Source: Patescibacteria group bacterium (GTDB lineage Bacteria; Patescibacteriota; Minisyncoccia; UBA6257; 02-FULL-45-10c). Taken from it: DNA of 50,574 nt. How positions within the stretch are numbered: the stretch's first letter is position 1; every line of letters starts with the position of its first letter. The notes under the pieces were generated by a model that was not told the origin of the DNA, ran no database searches, and saw nothing but the letters and a program-made list of their open reading frames with translations. The DNA is taken from the NCBI GenBank assembly GCA_018969615.1, contig JAGWYA010000001.1:118567-169140 (forward strand), given 5' to 3'. Position numbers and translations under genes: made by a program. Shown piece by piece: positions 30,674 through 39,367 of this stretch.

Positions 30674-30708
30674 GTAAAAAACAGCCGGATTAGCCGGCTG
30701 TTTTTTAC
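30674..30708. terminator. Perfect bidirectional hairpin terminator between rpsJ and rplC
   Basis: GTAAAAAACAGCCGG-attag-CCGGCTGTTTTTTAC: 15-bp perfect stem with T-tract in both orientations. Confidence 0.88.
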
Positions 30709-30746
30709 AAAACATCTTTGGCTAAATCCTTACGATGTGATAGAGC

Positions 30747-31073
30747 TTACACCATCTTGATCTCTATATCAACACCTGCAGGCAGATTCAGTGACGAGAG
30801 CGATTCAATGATCTTCTGGCTCGGATTGAGAATGTCCACCAATCGCTTATGCACCCGAAGTTCGAACTGCTCGCGGGAATCTTTATGAACGAACGTGGAA
30901 CGATTCACCGTATACTTCTTGATCTCGGTCGGTAACGGGATCGGTCCGAGGACCTCGGCATCGTTGCGCTTCGCCGTATCAATGATCTGCCGGCACGAGC
31001 TGTCGATCAGCTTGTGGTCGTAGGCCTTGATGCGCAAGCGTAATTTTTCTGAAGGAAGTTCTTTTTTCGCCAT
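30747..31073 (-). CDS. rpsJ: Ribosomal protein uS10
   Basis: [62 protein letters not shown]. Confidence 0.97.
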   Translation of the reverse strand: MAKKELPSEKLRLRIKAYDHKLIDSSCRQIIDTAKRNDAEVLGPIPLPTEIKKYTVNRSTFVHKDSREQFELRVHKRLVDILNPSQKIIESLSSLNLPAGVDIEIKMV

Positions 31074-31092
31074 AAGGATTCAATAAGAGGGA

Positions 31093-32292
31093 CTATTTGA
31101 CGATCTTCAAGACCACACCGGCACCGACGGTCTTGCCGCCTTCGCGGATCGCGAAGCGCTGCTTTTCCTCGAGTGCGACCGGAGCGATCAACTTCACCGT
31201 GATCTTCACGGTATCGCCAGGCATAACCATTTCCATACCGGCCGGCAACACAACCTCACCGGTCACGTCAGTCGTACGGATATAGAACTGCGGCTTATAT
31301 CCCTTGAAGAACGGAGTGTGGCGGCCACCTTCATCCTTGCTCAAAACATACACCTCAGCTTCGAACTCAGTGTGCGGGGTAACGGATCCCGGCTTCGCCA
31401 AGACCTGACCGCGCTCCACGTCTTCTTTCTTCGCACCGCGGAGAAGGATACCGACGTTATCACCGGCCTGGCCTTCATCGAGCAGCTTGTTGAACATTTC
31501 AATACCGGTCACAACCGTCTTCATAGTCGGTCTCAAACCGATGATCTCAATTTCTTCGTTCACTTTGACCACACCGCGCTCTATACGGCCGGTCACGACG
31601 GTACCGCGGCCTTCAATGGAGAAAATATCCTCCACCGGCATCAAGAACGGCTTCGAGGTCTCACGGACCGGATCCGGGATGAACTCATCAAGTGCGTTCA
31701 ACAGATCAATGATCGGCTTTGCGGCCGGTTCATCGGCTGACTTCGCTTCCAATGCTTTCAAGGCTGAACCACGGATCACCGGAGTCGTATCACCCGGGTA
31801 TTCGTATTTCTTCAAGAGCTCGCGCACCTCGGATTCAACGAGGTCGACAAGTTCCGGATCATCAACCATATCAACTTTATTCAAGAACACGATAAGGGTC
31901 GGCACACCGACTTGGCGGGCCAACAAGATGTGTTCACGCGTCTGAGGCATCGGACCATCCGCTGCGGACACGACCAAGATCGCACCGTCCATCTGGGCGG
32001 CACCGGTGATCATGTTCTTAATATAGTCAGCGTGACCAGGAGCATCCACGTGAGCATAGTGGCGCTTTTCGGTCTCATACTCCGAGTGGTGCAACGCGAT
32101 CGTGATACCGCGCGCTTTTTCTTCCGGAGCATTGTCGATCTGATCGACTTTCTCTTCTTTCGACGCCCATCCCTTCAAAAAGGCAACGTGCGTGATCGCC
32201 GCGGTCAAGGTCGTCTTGCCGTGGTCAACGTGACCAATGGTACCGACGTTGAGGTGAGGCTTTTTGCGCTCAAATTTCGCTTTTTCTGCCAT
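31093..32292 (-). CDS. tuf: Elongation factor Tu
   Basis: [83 protein letters not shown]. Confidence 0.99.
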   Translation of the reverse strand: MAEKAKFERKKPHLNVGTIGHVDHGKTTLTAAITHVAFLKGWASKEEKVDQIDNAPEEKARGITIALHHSEYETEKRHYAHVDAPGHADYIKNMITGAAQMDGAILVVSAADGPMPQTREHILLARQVGVPTLIVFLNKVDMVDDPELVDLVESEVRELLKKYEYPGDTTPVIRGSALKALEAKSADEPAAKPIIDLLNALDEFIPDPVRETSKPFLMPVEDIFSIEGRGTVVTGRIERGVVKVNEEIEIIGLRPTMKTVVTGIEMFNKLLDEGQAGDNVGILLRGAKKEDVERGQVLAKPGSVTPHTEFEAEVYVLSKDEGGRHTPFFKGYKPQFYIRTTDVTGEVVLPAGMEMVMPGDTVKITVKLIAPVALEEKQRFAIREGGKTVGAGVVLKIVK

Positions 32293-32359
32293 ACGATTTA
32301 TTAATTATTTTTAGTTACTTATTTTTATAATAATTACTGCTCGACGCGTAATAAACAAT

Positions 32360-32389
32360 AGTATATACGAAATGAGAGTTTTATGTCAA
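32360..32389 (-). promoter_or_regulatory. Sigma70-like promoter upstream of tuf
   Basis: Minus strand TTGACA-N18-TATACT; ~60 nt leader to tuf ATG. Confidence 0.8.
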
Positions 32390-32510
32390 TAGGACCTCCT
32401 GTTCATGGCGCCTATCACCTTGCACTAGGACCACATGCGTCCGCCACCGTTGAAACTTTGGTGGACAAGCAGTAAGCTGAGGTCAGTTACTTGGAATCCA
32501 AAGGTGGCCC

Positions 32511-33149
32511 GTGAACCCACTTCTCGAAGTGGCAACGGTGTTCGTCCTTGCGGAATGCGCGATCTGGACATCGGTCCTTTCGCGCGGCATCTCGATCGCC
32601 TGCGGCGTGATCGCGGGGCTTCTCGTTCTGATCCACTGGATCGAAGCCTACTCGCCCGCTGAGATTCGCTCATTTTGGAAACCGAACGGGATGCGGTCGG
32701 CTTATGCGGAATTCGGCGCGCTCGTCGTGCTATTCTCGGCACTGATCGCGCTCATCGGATTCTATGCAAACCCGCATGTCTTTTCAACGCCGCATCTGGT
32801 GAAGCGCTTCGCGATCTCGGTCGGCTGCTACCTCGGCAACGCGCTGTGGCAGCAGCTCCTGGTGCTCGGCTACTTCCTCCCCCGACTGGAGAAAGGAGTC
32901 GATCACGAATGGACCGCGTACGCTGCGCTCGGCTGCATGTTCGCGCTCGTGCATATCCCCAATCCGGTCCTCGTGCCCGTCACGCTGATCGGCGGAATGC
33001 TCTGCGCGTACTACTACCGGAAGACCCGGAACATCTATCTCATCATCCTCGCGCACTCCGTGCTCGCGGTGGGGATCATGTACCTCTTCCCCGCGGCGTG
33101 GCACCACCACCTGCGCATCGGCCCCGGCTTCTGGCGCTGGCACCCGTAA
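32511..33149 (+). CDS. CPBP-family-like integral membrane protein with substituted motif 1
   Basis: GTG start after AAAGGTGG SD; polytopic; WQQLLVLGYFL where EExxxR is expected, FALVHI (FxxxH), LAHSVLAV. Confidence 0.65.
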   Translation: MNPLLEVATVFVLAECAIWTSVLSRGISIACGVIAGLLVLIHWIEAYSPAEIRSFWKPNGMRSAYAEFGALVVLFSALIALIGFYANPHVFSTPHLVKRFAISVGCYLGNALWQQLLVLGYFLPRLEKGVDHEWTAYAALGCMFALVHIPNPVLVPVTLIGGMLCAYYYRKTRNIYLIILAHSVLAVGIMYLFPAAWHHHLRIGPGFWRWHP

Positions 33150-33155
33150 AAAGCG

Positions 33156-33188
33156 ATCGCTCCGACATTCCATCGGAGCGATTTTTTT
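33156..33188 (+). terminator. Rho-independent terminator of CPBP-like gene
   Basis: ATCGCTCCGA-N7-TCGGAGCGAT followed by TTTTTT. Confidence 0.9.
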
Positions 33189-33202
33189 ATTTCAAATAAA
33201 AA

Positions 33203-33227
33203 GTCCCCGCCTGTAAAGCGCGGGGAC
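33203..33227 (-). terminator. Rho-independent terminator of small membrane protein gene
   Basis: Minus strand GTCCCCGC-N9-GCGGGGAC-TTTTTATTT. Confidence 0.85.
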
Positions 33228-33232
33228 GAAAA

Positions 33233-33484
33233 TCATACCGCTCTCTTTTTCTTGCCTTCAGTAGAATACAACCTACACAGGAGAACGATCCATATGGCGT
33301 AAACCACAGCTGCGATGATCGAAGACAGCATTGAGTGACAGCTATGATCGAGCACATAACCTAATCCAAGAGCCTCAAGGCTCCCCTGAAGGAACGCATT
33401 GCGGTCCTTCGATCTCTTAAAAATGAGGAGCATTAAAGACAATACGACAACCACCCCTACCCATAGCAACCACTTCGGAATCAT
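33233..33484 (-). CDS. Small (83 aa) two-TM membrane protein
   Basis: AAGGAGGGATCTG-ATG SD; LLWVGVVVVLSLMLLIF; own promoter and terminator. Confidence 0.7.
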   Translation of the reverse strand: MIPKWLLWVGVVVVLSLMLLIFKRSKDRNAFLQGSLEALGLGYVLDHSCHSMLSSIIAAVVYAIWIVLLCRLYSTEGKKKRAV

Positions 33485-33525
33485 CAGATCCCTCCTTATT
33501 CAGATTGAAACAAACAACTGAAAAT

Positions 33526-33554
33526 ATATTAACCTAAAGTATACTTCCTGTCAA
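33526..33554 (-). promoter_or_regulatory. Sigma70-like promoter for the 83-aa gene
   Basis: Minus strand TTGACA-N17-TAATAT. Confidence 0.8.
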
Positions 33555-33560
33555 TAAACC

Positions 33561-33587
33561 AAAAACCGCCTTTAAGGCGGTTTTTTA
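33561..33587. terminator. Bidirectional terminator closing the fusA transcript
   Basis: AAAAACCGCC-tttaa-GGCGGTTTTT perfect stem. Confidence 0.88.
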
Positions 33588-33679
33588 TTCTTCTTTTACC
33601 CGACGAGGACTTTCGGTCCTGAGGAAGCTATCGGAGCGCTCTTCTTTTTTTATTCTACGACAAGGCGAGAACTGCTTTC

Positions 33680-33801
33680 GTTCGAGAAACTTTGAGCGCC
33701 GCTGCGCTCGGTATCGCTGAAAGCGATGCGGCGGCGCGAAACGTAAGAGACTGTTGCCGCAGGAGCAACAGTCTCTGGTTCTCGAACAAAAACAGTTCGA
33801 G
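33680..33801 (-). ncRNA. Candidate structured RNA / structured 3'UTR of fusA (cloverleaf-like)
   Basis: Nested perfect inverted repeats: GTTCGAGAA/TTCTCGAAC closing stem (33680-33688 / 33779-33787) enclosing hairpins 33694-33709, 33713-33727 and 33746-33776 (12-bp stem). Confidence 0.55.
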
Positions 33802-33802
33802 C

Positions 33803-35905
33803 TTATTTGCGGCCCTCAATGACCTGCTTCGCCACGTTCGCCGGAACCTCTTCGTAGTTCGAGAATTCCATCGTGAAGTTACCGCGGCCCTGGGACATCG
33901 AACGGAGCTTCGTCGCATAGCCGAACATTTCGGAGAGCGGCACTTTCGCGTCGATCACCTTGATATTGCCGCGATCGCTCATCGCTTCGATGCGTCCGCG
34001 CTTCGAGCTGATATCGCCGGTCACATCACCCATGAACTCTGCCGGAACGAGCGTCTGCACTTTCATGATCGGTTCGAGGATCACCGGCTTTGCGCGCTTG
34101 GCGCCTTCCTGTAATGCCATCGATGCCGCGATCTTGAACGCCGCTTCGGACGAGTCAACTTCGTGATACGAACCGTCATACAGCGTTACTTTTACGTCGT
34201 TCAATGGATAACCGGCGACCACACCTTTCTGCATCGCTTCAATGATACCTTTCTCGATCGGCTTAAAGAATTCCTGCGGGATCGCGCCTCCTTTGATCTC
34301 ATTGACGAACTCGAATCCTTTTCCGCTCTCCATCGGCTCAACGCGAATACGCACATGGCCGTACTGACCCTTGCCGCCTGACTGCTTGATATACTTTCCT
34401 TCCGCCTCCGCTTCGCCTTTGATCGTTTCACGGTATGCCACCTGCGGACGGCCGACGTTCGCTTCCACATTGAACTCGCGCTTCATGCGGTCCACGATAA
34501 TTTCCAAGTGCAATTCACCCATACCCCAGATGATCGTTTCGCCGGTCTCGGCGTCGCCGGTCACCCGGAAGGTCGGATCTTCATCAGCCAAACGGCGCAA
34601 CGCCAGACCCATCTTTTCCTGGTCGGCTTTCGTTTTCGGCTCAATGCGGAGCGAAATAACCGGTTCAGGGAATGTGATCTTTTCAAGGACGATCGGGTTC
34701 GCCTCATCGCAGAGCGTGTCGCCGGTCGTCGTGTCCTTCAAACCCACCAGTGCGCCAAGGTTGCCCGCGCCGATCTCTTCCACTTCTTCACGATGGTTCG
34801 CGTGCATACGCACGATACGGCTGACGCGTTCTTTTACGCCTTTCGTTGTGTTCAAAATGTAGGTTCCGCGCTTCAATGTTCCGGAATAGACACGGAAGAA
34901 GGTCAAGCTGCCCACAAACGGATCGGAAGCAACCTTGAACGCCAACGCCGCAAGCGGCGCATCGTCCTTCGGTTCGCGGGCAAGCTCGGCGCCCGTCTTC
35001 GGGTCGGTTCCTTTCGTCGGCGGAAGGTCCAGCGGCGACGGGAGATAATCCACGACGGCATCAAGCATGAGCTGCACGCCCTTGTTCTTCAATGCCGATC
35101 CGCACAGGACCGGAACAAGCGTGTTCGCCAGCGTCGCTTTGCGCAACACTTTCTTCAGCTTATCAACCTCAGGTTCTTTGCCGTCGAGATACTGCGCCAT
35201 CAGGTCATCATCCTGTTCCACGATCTTTTCCACCAAGGCATGGCGGCGCTTTTCCGCATCAGCCTTCAGTGATTCCGGAACTTCGCCTTCGATCACCTTC
35301 TCGCCCATATCGCCTTCAAAACGATAGGCTTTCATTTTCAAAAGATCCACCACGCCTTCAAAGGATCCTTCAAGGCCGATCGGGATCTGTACCGGGATCG
35401 CGTTCGGGGTCAACCGGTCCAAAATGGACTGGTAGCTGTTGTCGAAGGACGCACCCATGCGGTCCAATTTATTGATAAAGCACAAACGCGGAACGCTGTA
35501 TTCGTCCGCATAGCGCCAGTTCGTTTCAGACTGCGGCTCCACGCCGGACACGCCGTCGAAGATAACGCAGGCTCCGTCGAGCACACGCATAGAGCGCTTC
35601 ACCTCAACGGTAAAGTCGATGTGGCCCGGAGTATCGATCAGGTTGATGCGATATTCGTGCTGCTTGTCTCCGTTATACACCGTCGGCACCCAGAAGCAGG
35701 TCGTCGCGGCTGAGGTAATGGTAATACCGCGCTCGCGCTCCTGTTCCATCCAGTCCATAACGGTCTCCCCTTCGTGCACTTCACCGATCTTATGGGACAC
35801 GCCGGTATAAAAAAGAACACGCTCCGAAACGGTCGTCTTTCCTGCGTCGATATGGGCGATGATCCCGATATCTCGTGTATTTTCCAGTGAATATTCGCGT
35901 GCCAT
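33803..35905 (-). CDS. fusA: Elongation factor G
   Basis: [48 protein letters not shown]; full-length EF-G. Confidence 0.99.
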   Translation of the reverse strand: MAREYSLENTRDIGIIAHIDAGKTTVSERVLFYTGVSHKIGEVHEGETVMDWMEQERERGITITSAATTCFWVPTVYNGDKQHEYRINLIDTPGHIDFTVEVKRSMRVLDGACVIFDGVSGVEPQSETNWRYADEYSVPRLCFINKLDRMGASFDNSYQSILDRLTPNAIPVQIPIGLEGSFEGVVDLLKMKAYRFEGDMGEKVIEGEVPESLKADAEKRRHALVEKIVEQDDDLMAQYLDGKEPEVDKLKKVLRKATLANTLVPVLCGSALKNKGVQLMLDAVVDYLPSPLDLPPTKGTDPKTGAELAREPKDDAPLAALAFKVASDPFVGSLTFFRVYSGTLKRGTYILNTTKGVKERVSRIVRMHANHREEVEEIGAGNLGALVGLKDTTTGDTLCDEANPIVLEKITFPEPVISLRIEPKTKADQEKMGLALRRLADEDPTFRVTGDAETGETIIWGMGELHLEIIVDRMKREFNVEANVGRPQVAYRETIKGEAEAEGKYIKQSGGKGQYGHVRIRVEPMESGKGFEFVNEIKGGAIPQEFFKPIEKGIIEAMQKGVVAGYPLNDVKVTLYDGSYHEVDSSEAAFKIAASMALQEGAKRAKPVILEPIMKVQTLVPAEFMGDVTGDISSKRGRIEAMSDRGNIKVIDAKVPLSEMFGYATKLRSMSQGRGNFTMEFSNYEEVPANVAKQVIEGRK

Positions 35906-35908
35906 AGA

Positions 35909-36343
35909 TTATAAATATGTTTTTATTTCATTGACCAGATCGACGACCTCCTGCACATCTTCTTTTACGAACGGTCGAGAACCTACATCGGTGATATGTT
36001 TCTCTGCTTCTTTTATTCGCGCCCGCAGTTCTTCCTTCTTATCTTGAGGGATCGCGTCAGCAGCAGGAGATTCTAAGAACATTTCTGACGCAAGCAATGG
36101 AACATAAAGTGTATTTCTTCGATACTTTGTCCCGTGCTTATGAAGATTCCACTGCTTCTCCGCCTCAGAACCTTTGACCGCATTCCGAGAAAGCTCAAAC
36201 TCCTGCTCATCAGTAAGAACCGGCCCAGGTTCATCAGACAAAGCAAGAAACTTTTCAATCATCTGCTTCGTGGTAGAACGAGGATCGAATCTTTCAAGTT
36301 TTTTTTCCGGCCCTTTTTCAGATTTGGGAGGTACTTCGGTCAT
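35909..36343 (-). CDS. Hypothetical 144-aa charged protein inserted between rpsG and fusA
   Basis: Intergenic gaps of 7 and 3 bp to rpsG and fusA; no recognised family. Confidence 0.75.
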   Translation of the reverse strand: MTEVPPKSEKGPEKKLERFDPRSTTKQMIEKFLALSDEPGPVLTDEQEFELSRNAVKGSEAEKQWNLHKHGTKYRRNTLYVPLLASEMFLESPAADAIPQDKKEELRARIKEAEKHITDVGSRPFVKEDVQEVVDLVNEIKTYL

Positions 36344-36350
36344 GGCGCGA

Positions 36351-36824
36351 TTATCTCGAGAAGTGAGCGAATGCGCGGTTCGCTTCTGCCATACGGTGCG
36401 TGTCCTGCTTTTTCTTCACGGCAGCGCCGTCGTTCTTCGAGGCAAGGATCAGCTCTTCGGCAAGTTTGTTCGCCATCGGCTTCCCCTTCTTTTTATTTGC
36501 AGCATCAATGATCCAGCGTGCGGCAAGCATGAACTTGCGCTCCTGGCGCACTTCGCGCGGAACCTGATAGTTCGCACCGCCGATACGCTTCGTCGCAACC
36601 TCCACCAACGGGGTCACGTTCTCGAACGCTTTATCAAAAACCTGCAAGGCATCGCCGCTTTCGCCCGCCTCTTTCTTCATGAGGTCCATGGCATCGTACA
36701 TGATCTTTTCCGCAACGCGCTTCTTACCGTCTTCCATCAGATAACTGATAAAGCGGCCGACAGCGACATTGCTGTAGACACGGTCAGGATGATGCGGACG
36801 GGCGTAGTTTCTCTTTTTTCTCAT
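36351..36824 (-). CDS. rpsG: Ribosomal protein uS7
   Basis: VGRFISYLMEDGKKRVAEKIMYDAMDLMKK; VATKRIGGANYQVPREVRQERKFMLAARWIIDAANKKKGKPMANKLAEEL. Confidence 0.97.
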   Translation of the reverse strand: MRKKRNYARPHHPDRVYSNVAVGRFISYLMEDGKKRVAEKIMYDAMDLMKKEAGESGDALQVFDKAFENVTPLVEVATKRIGGANYQVPREVRQERKFMLAARWIIDAANKKKGKPMANKLAEELILASKNDGAAVKKKQDTHRMAEANRAFAHFSR

Positions 36825-36850
36825 AACGTAATAAAAATGAAAAGCGATTA

Positions 36851-37261
36851 TTATTTTTGTTTCTTGGCTCCGTACTTGCTGCGCTGCTGATGGCGAGCAT
36901 CAACACCGGACGTATCCAATACGCCGCGAACGATGTGATAGCGGACACCCGGAAGGTCCTTAACCTTTCCGCCGCGGATCATCACCACCGAGTGTTCCTG
37001 GAGGTTGTGTCCCTCGCCCGGAATATACGCGGTCACCTCCATGCCGTTCGTCAAACGTACGCGGGCAACTTTCCGCAACGCTGAGTTCGGCTTTTTCGGA
37101 GTCGTCGTGAAAACTTTCAAGCACACACCGCGCTTGAACGGTGAGTTCGATTTTACCGGACGGTTCAGAATGTAATTAAAATAACGCCCAAGCGCCGGCG
37201 ATTTTGTTTTTGAGCGATTGACCTTGCGGCCCTGCTTTACAAGCTGTCGTATCGTTGGCAT
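36851..37261 (-). CDS. rpsL: Ribosomal protein uS12
   Basis: [82 protein letters not shown]. Confidence 0.98.
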   Translation of the reverse strand: MPTIRQLVKQGRKVNRSKTKSPALGRYFNYILNRPVKSNSPFKRGVCLKVFTTTPKKPNSALRKVARVRLTNGMEVTAYIPGEGHNLQEHSVVMIRGGKVKDLPGVRYHIVRGVLDTSGVDARHQQRSKYGAKKQK

Positions 37262-37276
37262 AGATTGATAGGTAAA

Positions 37277-37306
37277 AGTATATCAAAAAGACCTGCAAAA
37301 TGTCAA
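37277..37306 (-). promoter_or_regulatory. Sigma70-like promoter of the str operon, very short leader
   Basis: Minus strand TTGACA-N18-TATACT; ATG lies ~15 nt downstream of the -10. Confidence 0.8.
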
Positions 37307-37318
37307 CTGAGCTCGGAC

Positions 37319-37370
37319 AGTCTTTCCCAGTCTTTCCCGGAAACGTAACTCACAGTTTCCGGGAAAGACT
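37319..37370. other. 16-bp perfect hairpin plus tandem half-site upstream of rpsL
   Basis: AGTCTTTCCCGGAAAC-N10-GTTTCCGGGAAAGACT with an extra AGTCTTTCCC copy directly adjacent. Confidence 0.8.
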
Positions 37371-37417
37371 ATCCTCACTTAAAAAGTATAAATTCAAATA
37401 AAAATAGGCATTGCTGC

Positions 37418-37903
37418 CTATTGTGCGACGCTCGGAGCAAGCTTCAGGAGCTTTGGCGTCGGCTTCAGATGAATCACGCGGTCGTTCCGCTGAACCACCA
37501 CATCCAACGGATGATCAAGCGAAGCGCTGTTGCAGATGGCCCTCAGGTCATCCACCAGAAAAATTTTCCGCGGACCCACGGCAACGATCGTATCACCAAC
37601 ACGGAATCCAGCATCTGCCGCGGGGGTATGCGGATACACATCCGTTACCGTAAGCGAAGACCCGTCGAATCCGAGTCCGAGTCCTTCAAAAAGTCCCTTG
37701 CGGGCCAGATCGATGTGATCGACGAGTTGATGGCGCAAGCCATCCATCTGATTCTGCAGCAAGAGATTTTTCGAGTACAGCTTCACTGACAGACCCGCGA
37801 GGGCTGCGGATGCCATGACCAAAAGAAAGATCACGATGCCGAACACGTCATGTAAAGTCGACGACTTCTTGTCGGGCACCTCGGACTTCATGTCGTTCTC
37901 CAT
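37418..37903 (-). CDS. Membrane-anchored PDZ-domain protein
   Basis: AAGGAGG-TCGG-ATG start (MENDMKSEV); TM; GLGFDGSSLTVTDVYPHTPAADAGFRVGDTIVAVG. Confidence 0.8.
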   Translation of the reverse strand: MENDMKSEVPDKKSSTLHDVFGIVIFLLVMASAALAGLSVKLYSKNLLLQNQMDGLRHQLVDHIDLARKGLFEGLGLGFDGSSLTVTDVYPHTPAADAGFRVGDTIVAVGPRKIFLVDDLRAICNSASLDHPLDVVVQRNDRVIHLKPTPKLLKLAPSVAQ

Positions 37904-37945
37904 CCGACCTCCTTCCTTGTTAAGTTGTAGCAACGACCTGAATAT

Positions 37946-37975
37946 ATCCTACTTCTTTTGAAACCATTTGGTCAA
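37946..37975 (-). promoter_or_regulatory. Promoter of PDZ gene
   Basis: Minus strand TTGACC-N18-TAGGAT. Confidence 0.6.
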
Positions 37976-37981
37976 TAAAAA

Positions 37982-38006
37982 ATCTCCCGACACGTTGTCG
38001 GGAGAT
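37982..38006 (-). terminator. Terminator of S41 protease gene
   Basis: ATCTCCCGACA-cgt-TGTCGGGAGAT then T-tract on minus strand. Confidence 0.9.
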
Positions 38007-38012
38007 ACCTTT

Positions 38013-39263
38013 TTACTTCGCCAGCTTCACCGCTTCCTGAATGGCGCGCTGGAGCTGAAGGTCGTCCTTCGGGCCGTTGACGACCTTCGGATTTTTCACC
38101 GGGATCGTCGGCGAGATGCCGATGTGATGGACCTTGATCAGCTTCGGACCGATGAACCACTCGGCGCTGGTCAGATGCAACTCCCCTCCGTTCGGAAGCG
38201 AAAGAAGGGATTGCATGATGCCTTTGCCGAAGCTCTTCTGTCCGACGATGACCGCGTGCACCACGTACTTCAGGTATCCCGAGAAGATCTCGGAAGCGCT
38301 GGCGCTGTTTCCATTAATGAGCACGACCACGTGCTCATGCCGGAAGACGCCGACCAGTGGGCTGATGACCGTCATATCGTGAACCGGATCGTCGCGCCAC
38401 CGCGTGTACAGGATCGTCGCATGCCACTTGGCAGGAGCGAACCAGGAACACATGTTGAGCGCCGCGCCGACCTTGCCGCCGCCGTTGTTTCGCAGATCGA
38501 TGATCAGCGAACGGGCGCCGGAGTGCCGGAGCTTCTGTACGGCAGCGTAGAACTGCTGAGCGACATCGCCGCCGAAGGCGGTGACCCTGACGTAGCCGAC
38601 GTTCCGCCGGACCATCTTCACGCCCCTTACGAACGGGATCATGATGAGTGCACGGGTAAGAACGTACAGATCCCTTCCCTTATTGTTCTTCAGGATCAAA
38701 CCGACTTTCGTGCCGGGTTTCCCGAGGATCAGCTGGACCGTATCCCGAAGCTTCGTTTCTTTCGCCATGCCCTGAAGCATCGTCCATCCGGACGTACCGG
38801 CGGACGAAACCTCCACGACCACATCGCCTTTCCGCATTCCCGCTTTTTGAGCGGGAGATCCGGGAATGACGTCAACAACCTTCACGTCGCCGCTCTTGTC
38901 GAGCTCCATAGTGGCGCCGATGCCGGCATACTTGCCGTCCATGAACGAACGGTCCTCCTGGCGATGAGCCGCAGGCGGAAGGTACATGCTGTACCGGTCC
39001 GTACATGCGGACACGCCGCCCTCAAGGATATCCTCGAGGCATTTCGCCTTGTCGACCGGCTTGTAATACTCGTCGTGGATCATCTGAACGATCTGGAGAA
39101 GCAGGCCGAGGCTCTTTCCTTCGCGTGCCATATCGGCATCGACGGAATGAGCGTATGAAGGCGCTTCAGGATCGAGCGTCGGATTCCCCTGCCGGTCCAT
39201 ACCGGCGGCAGCAAACGACGCGGACGTCAACGCAATGACCATCGCGAGAGCGATGCGCTTCAT
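38013..39263 (-). CDS. S41 family C-terminal processing peptidase (CtpA/Prc-like) with signal peptide
   Basis: Start MKRIALAMVIALTSASFAAA with AGAGGA SD; PDZ GIGATMELDKSGDVKVVDVIPGSPAQKAGMRKGD; LIDLRNNGGGKVGAA; NGNSASASEIFSGYLK...VGQKSFGKGIMQ. Confidence 0.92.
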   Translation of the reverse strand: MKRIALAMVIALTSASFAAAGMDRQGNPTLDPEAPSYAHSVDADMAREGKSLGLLLQIVQMIHDEYYKPVDKAKCLEDILEGGVSACTDRYSMYLPPAAHRQEDRSFMDGKYAGIGATMELDKSGDVKVVDVIPGSPAQKAGMRKGDVVVEVSSAGTSGWTMLQGMAKETKLRDTVQLILGKPGTKVGLILKNNKGRDLYVLTRALIMIPFVRGVKMVRRNVGYVRVTAFGGDVAQQFYAAVQKLRHSGARSLIIDLRNNGGGKVGAALNMCSWFAPAKWHATILYTRWRDDPVHDMTVISPLVGVFRHEHVVVLINGNSASASEIFSGYLKYVVHAVIVGQKSFGKGIMQSLLSLPNGGELHLTSAEWFIGPKLIKVHHIGISPTIPVKNPKVVNGPKDDLQLQRAIQEAVKLAK

Positions 39264-39367
39264 TGTTTTTCCTCTTATGTCATTTTCAAGGTGTACATTC
39301 AGTACATCACACGGCAAACCCAAATACAATAGAAAAATCGCTCTTTTTCTTTACCAGCCGTGAGATC

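Noticed and set aside
33680-33801. tRNA or tmRNA interpretation of the cloverleaf-like region
   Set aside because: No canonical T-loop/anticodon arm dimensions, no acceptor end, and the closing stem is 9 bp; does not fit tRNA or tmRNA consensus.
33692-34114. Plus-strand ORF (and minus ORF 33655-33918) across the fusA 3' end
   Set aside because: Overlap EF-G coding sequence and the structured RNA region; no translation signal.
37968-39158. 396-aa plus-strand ORF opposite the S41 protease gene
   Set aside because: Antisense shadow ORF in GC-rich sequence; the minus-strand S41 protein has unmistakable family motifs and this ORF has Arg/His/Asp-rich shadow composition.
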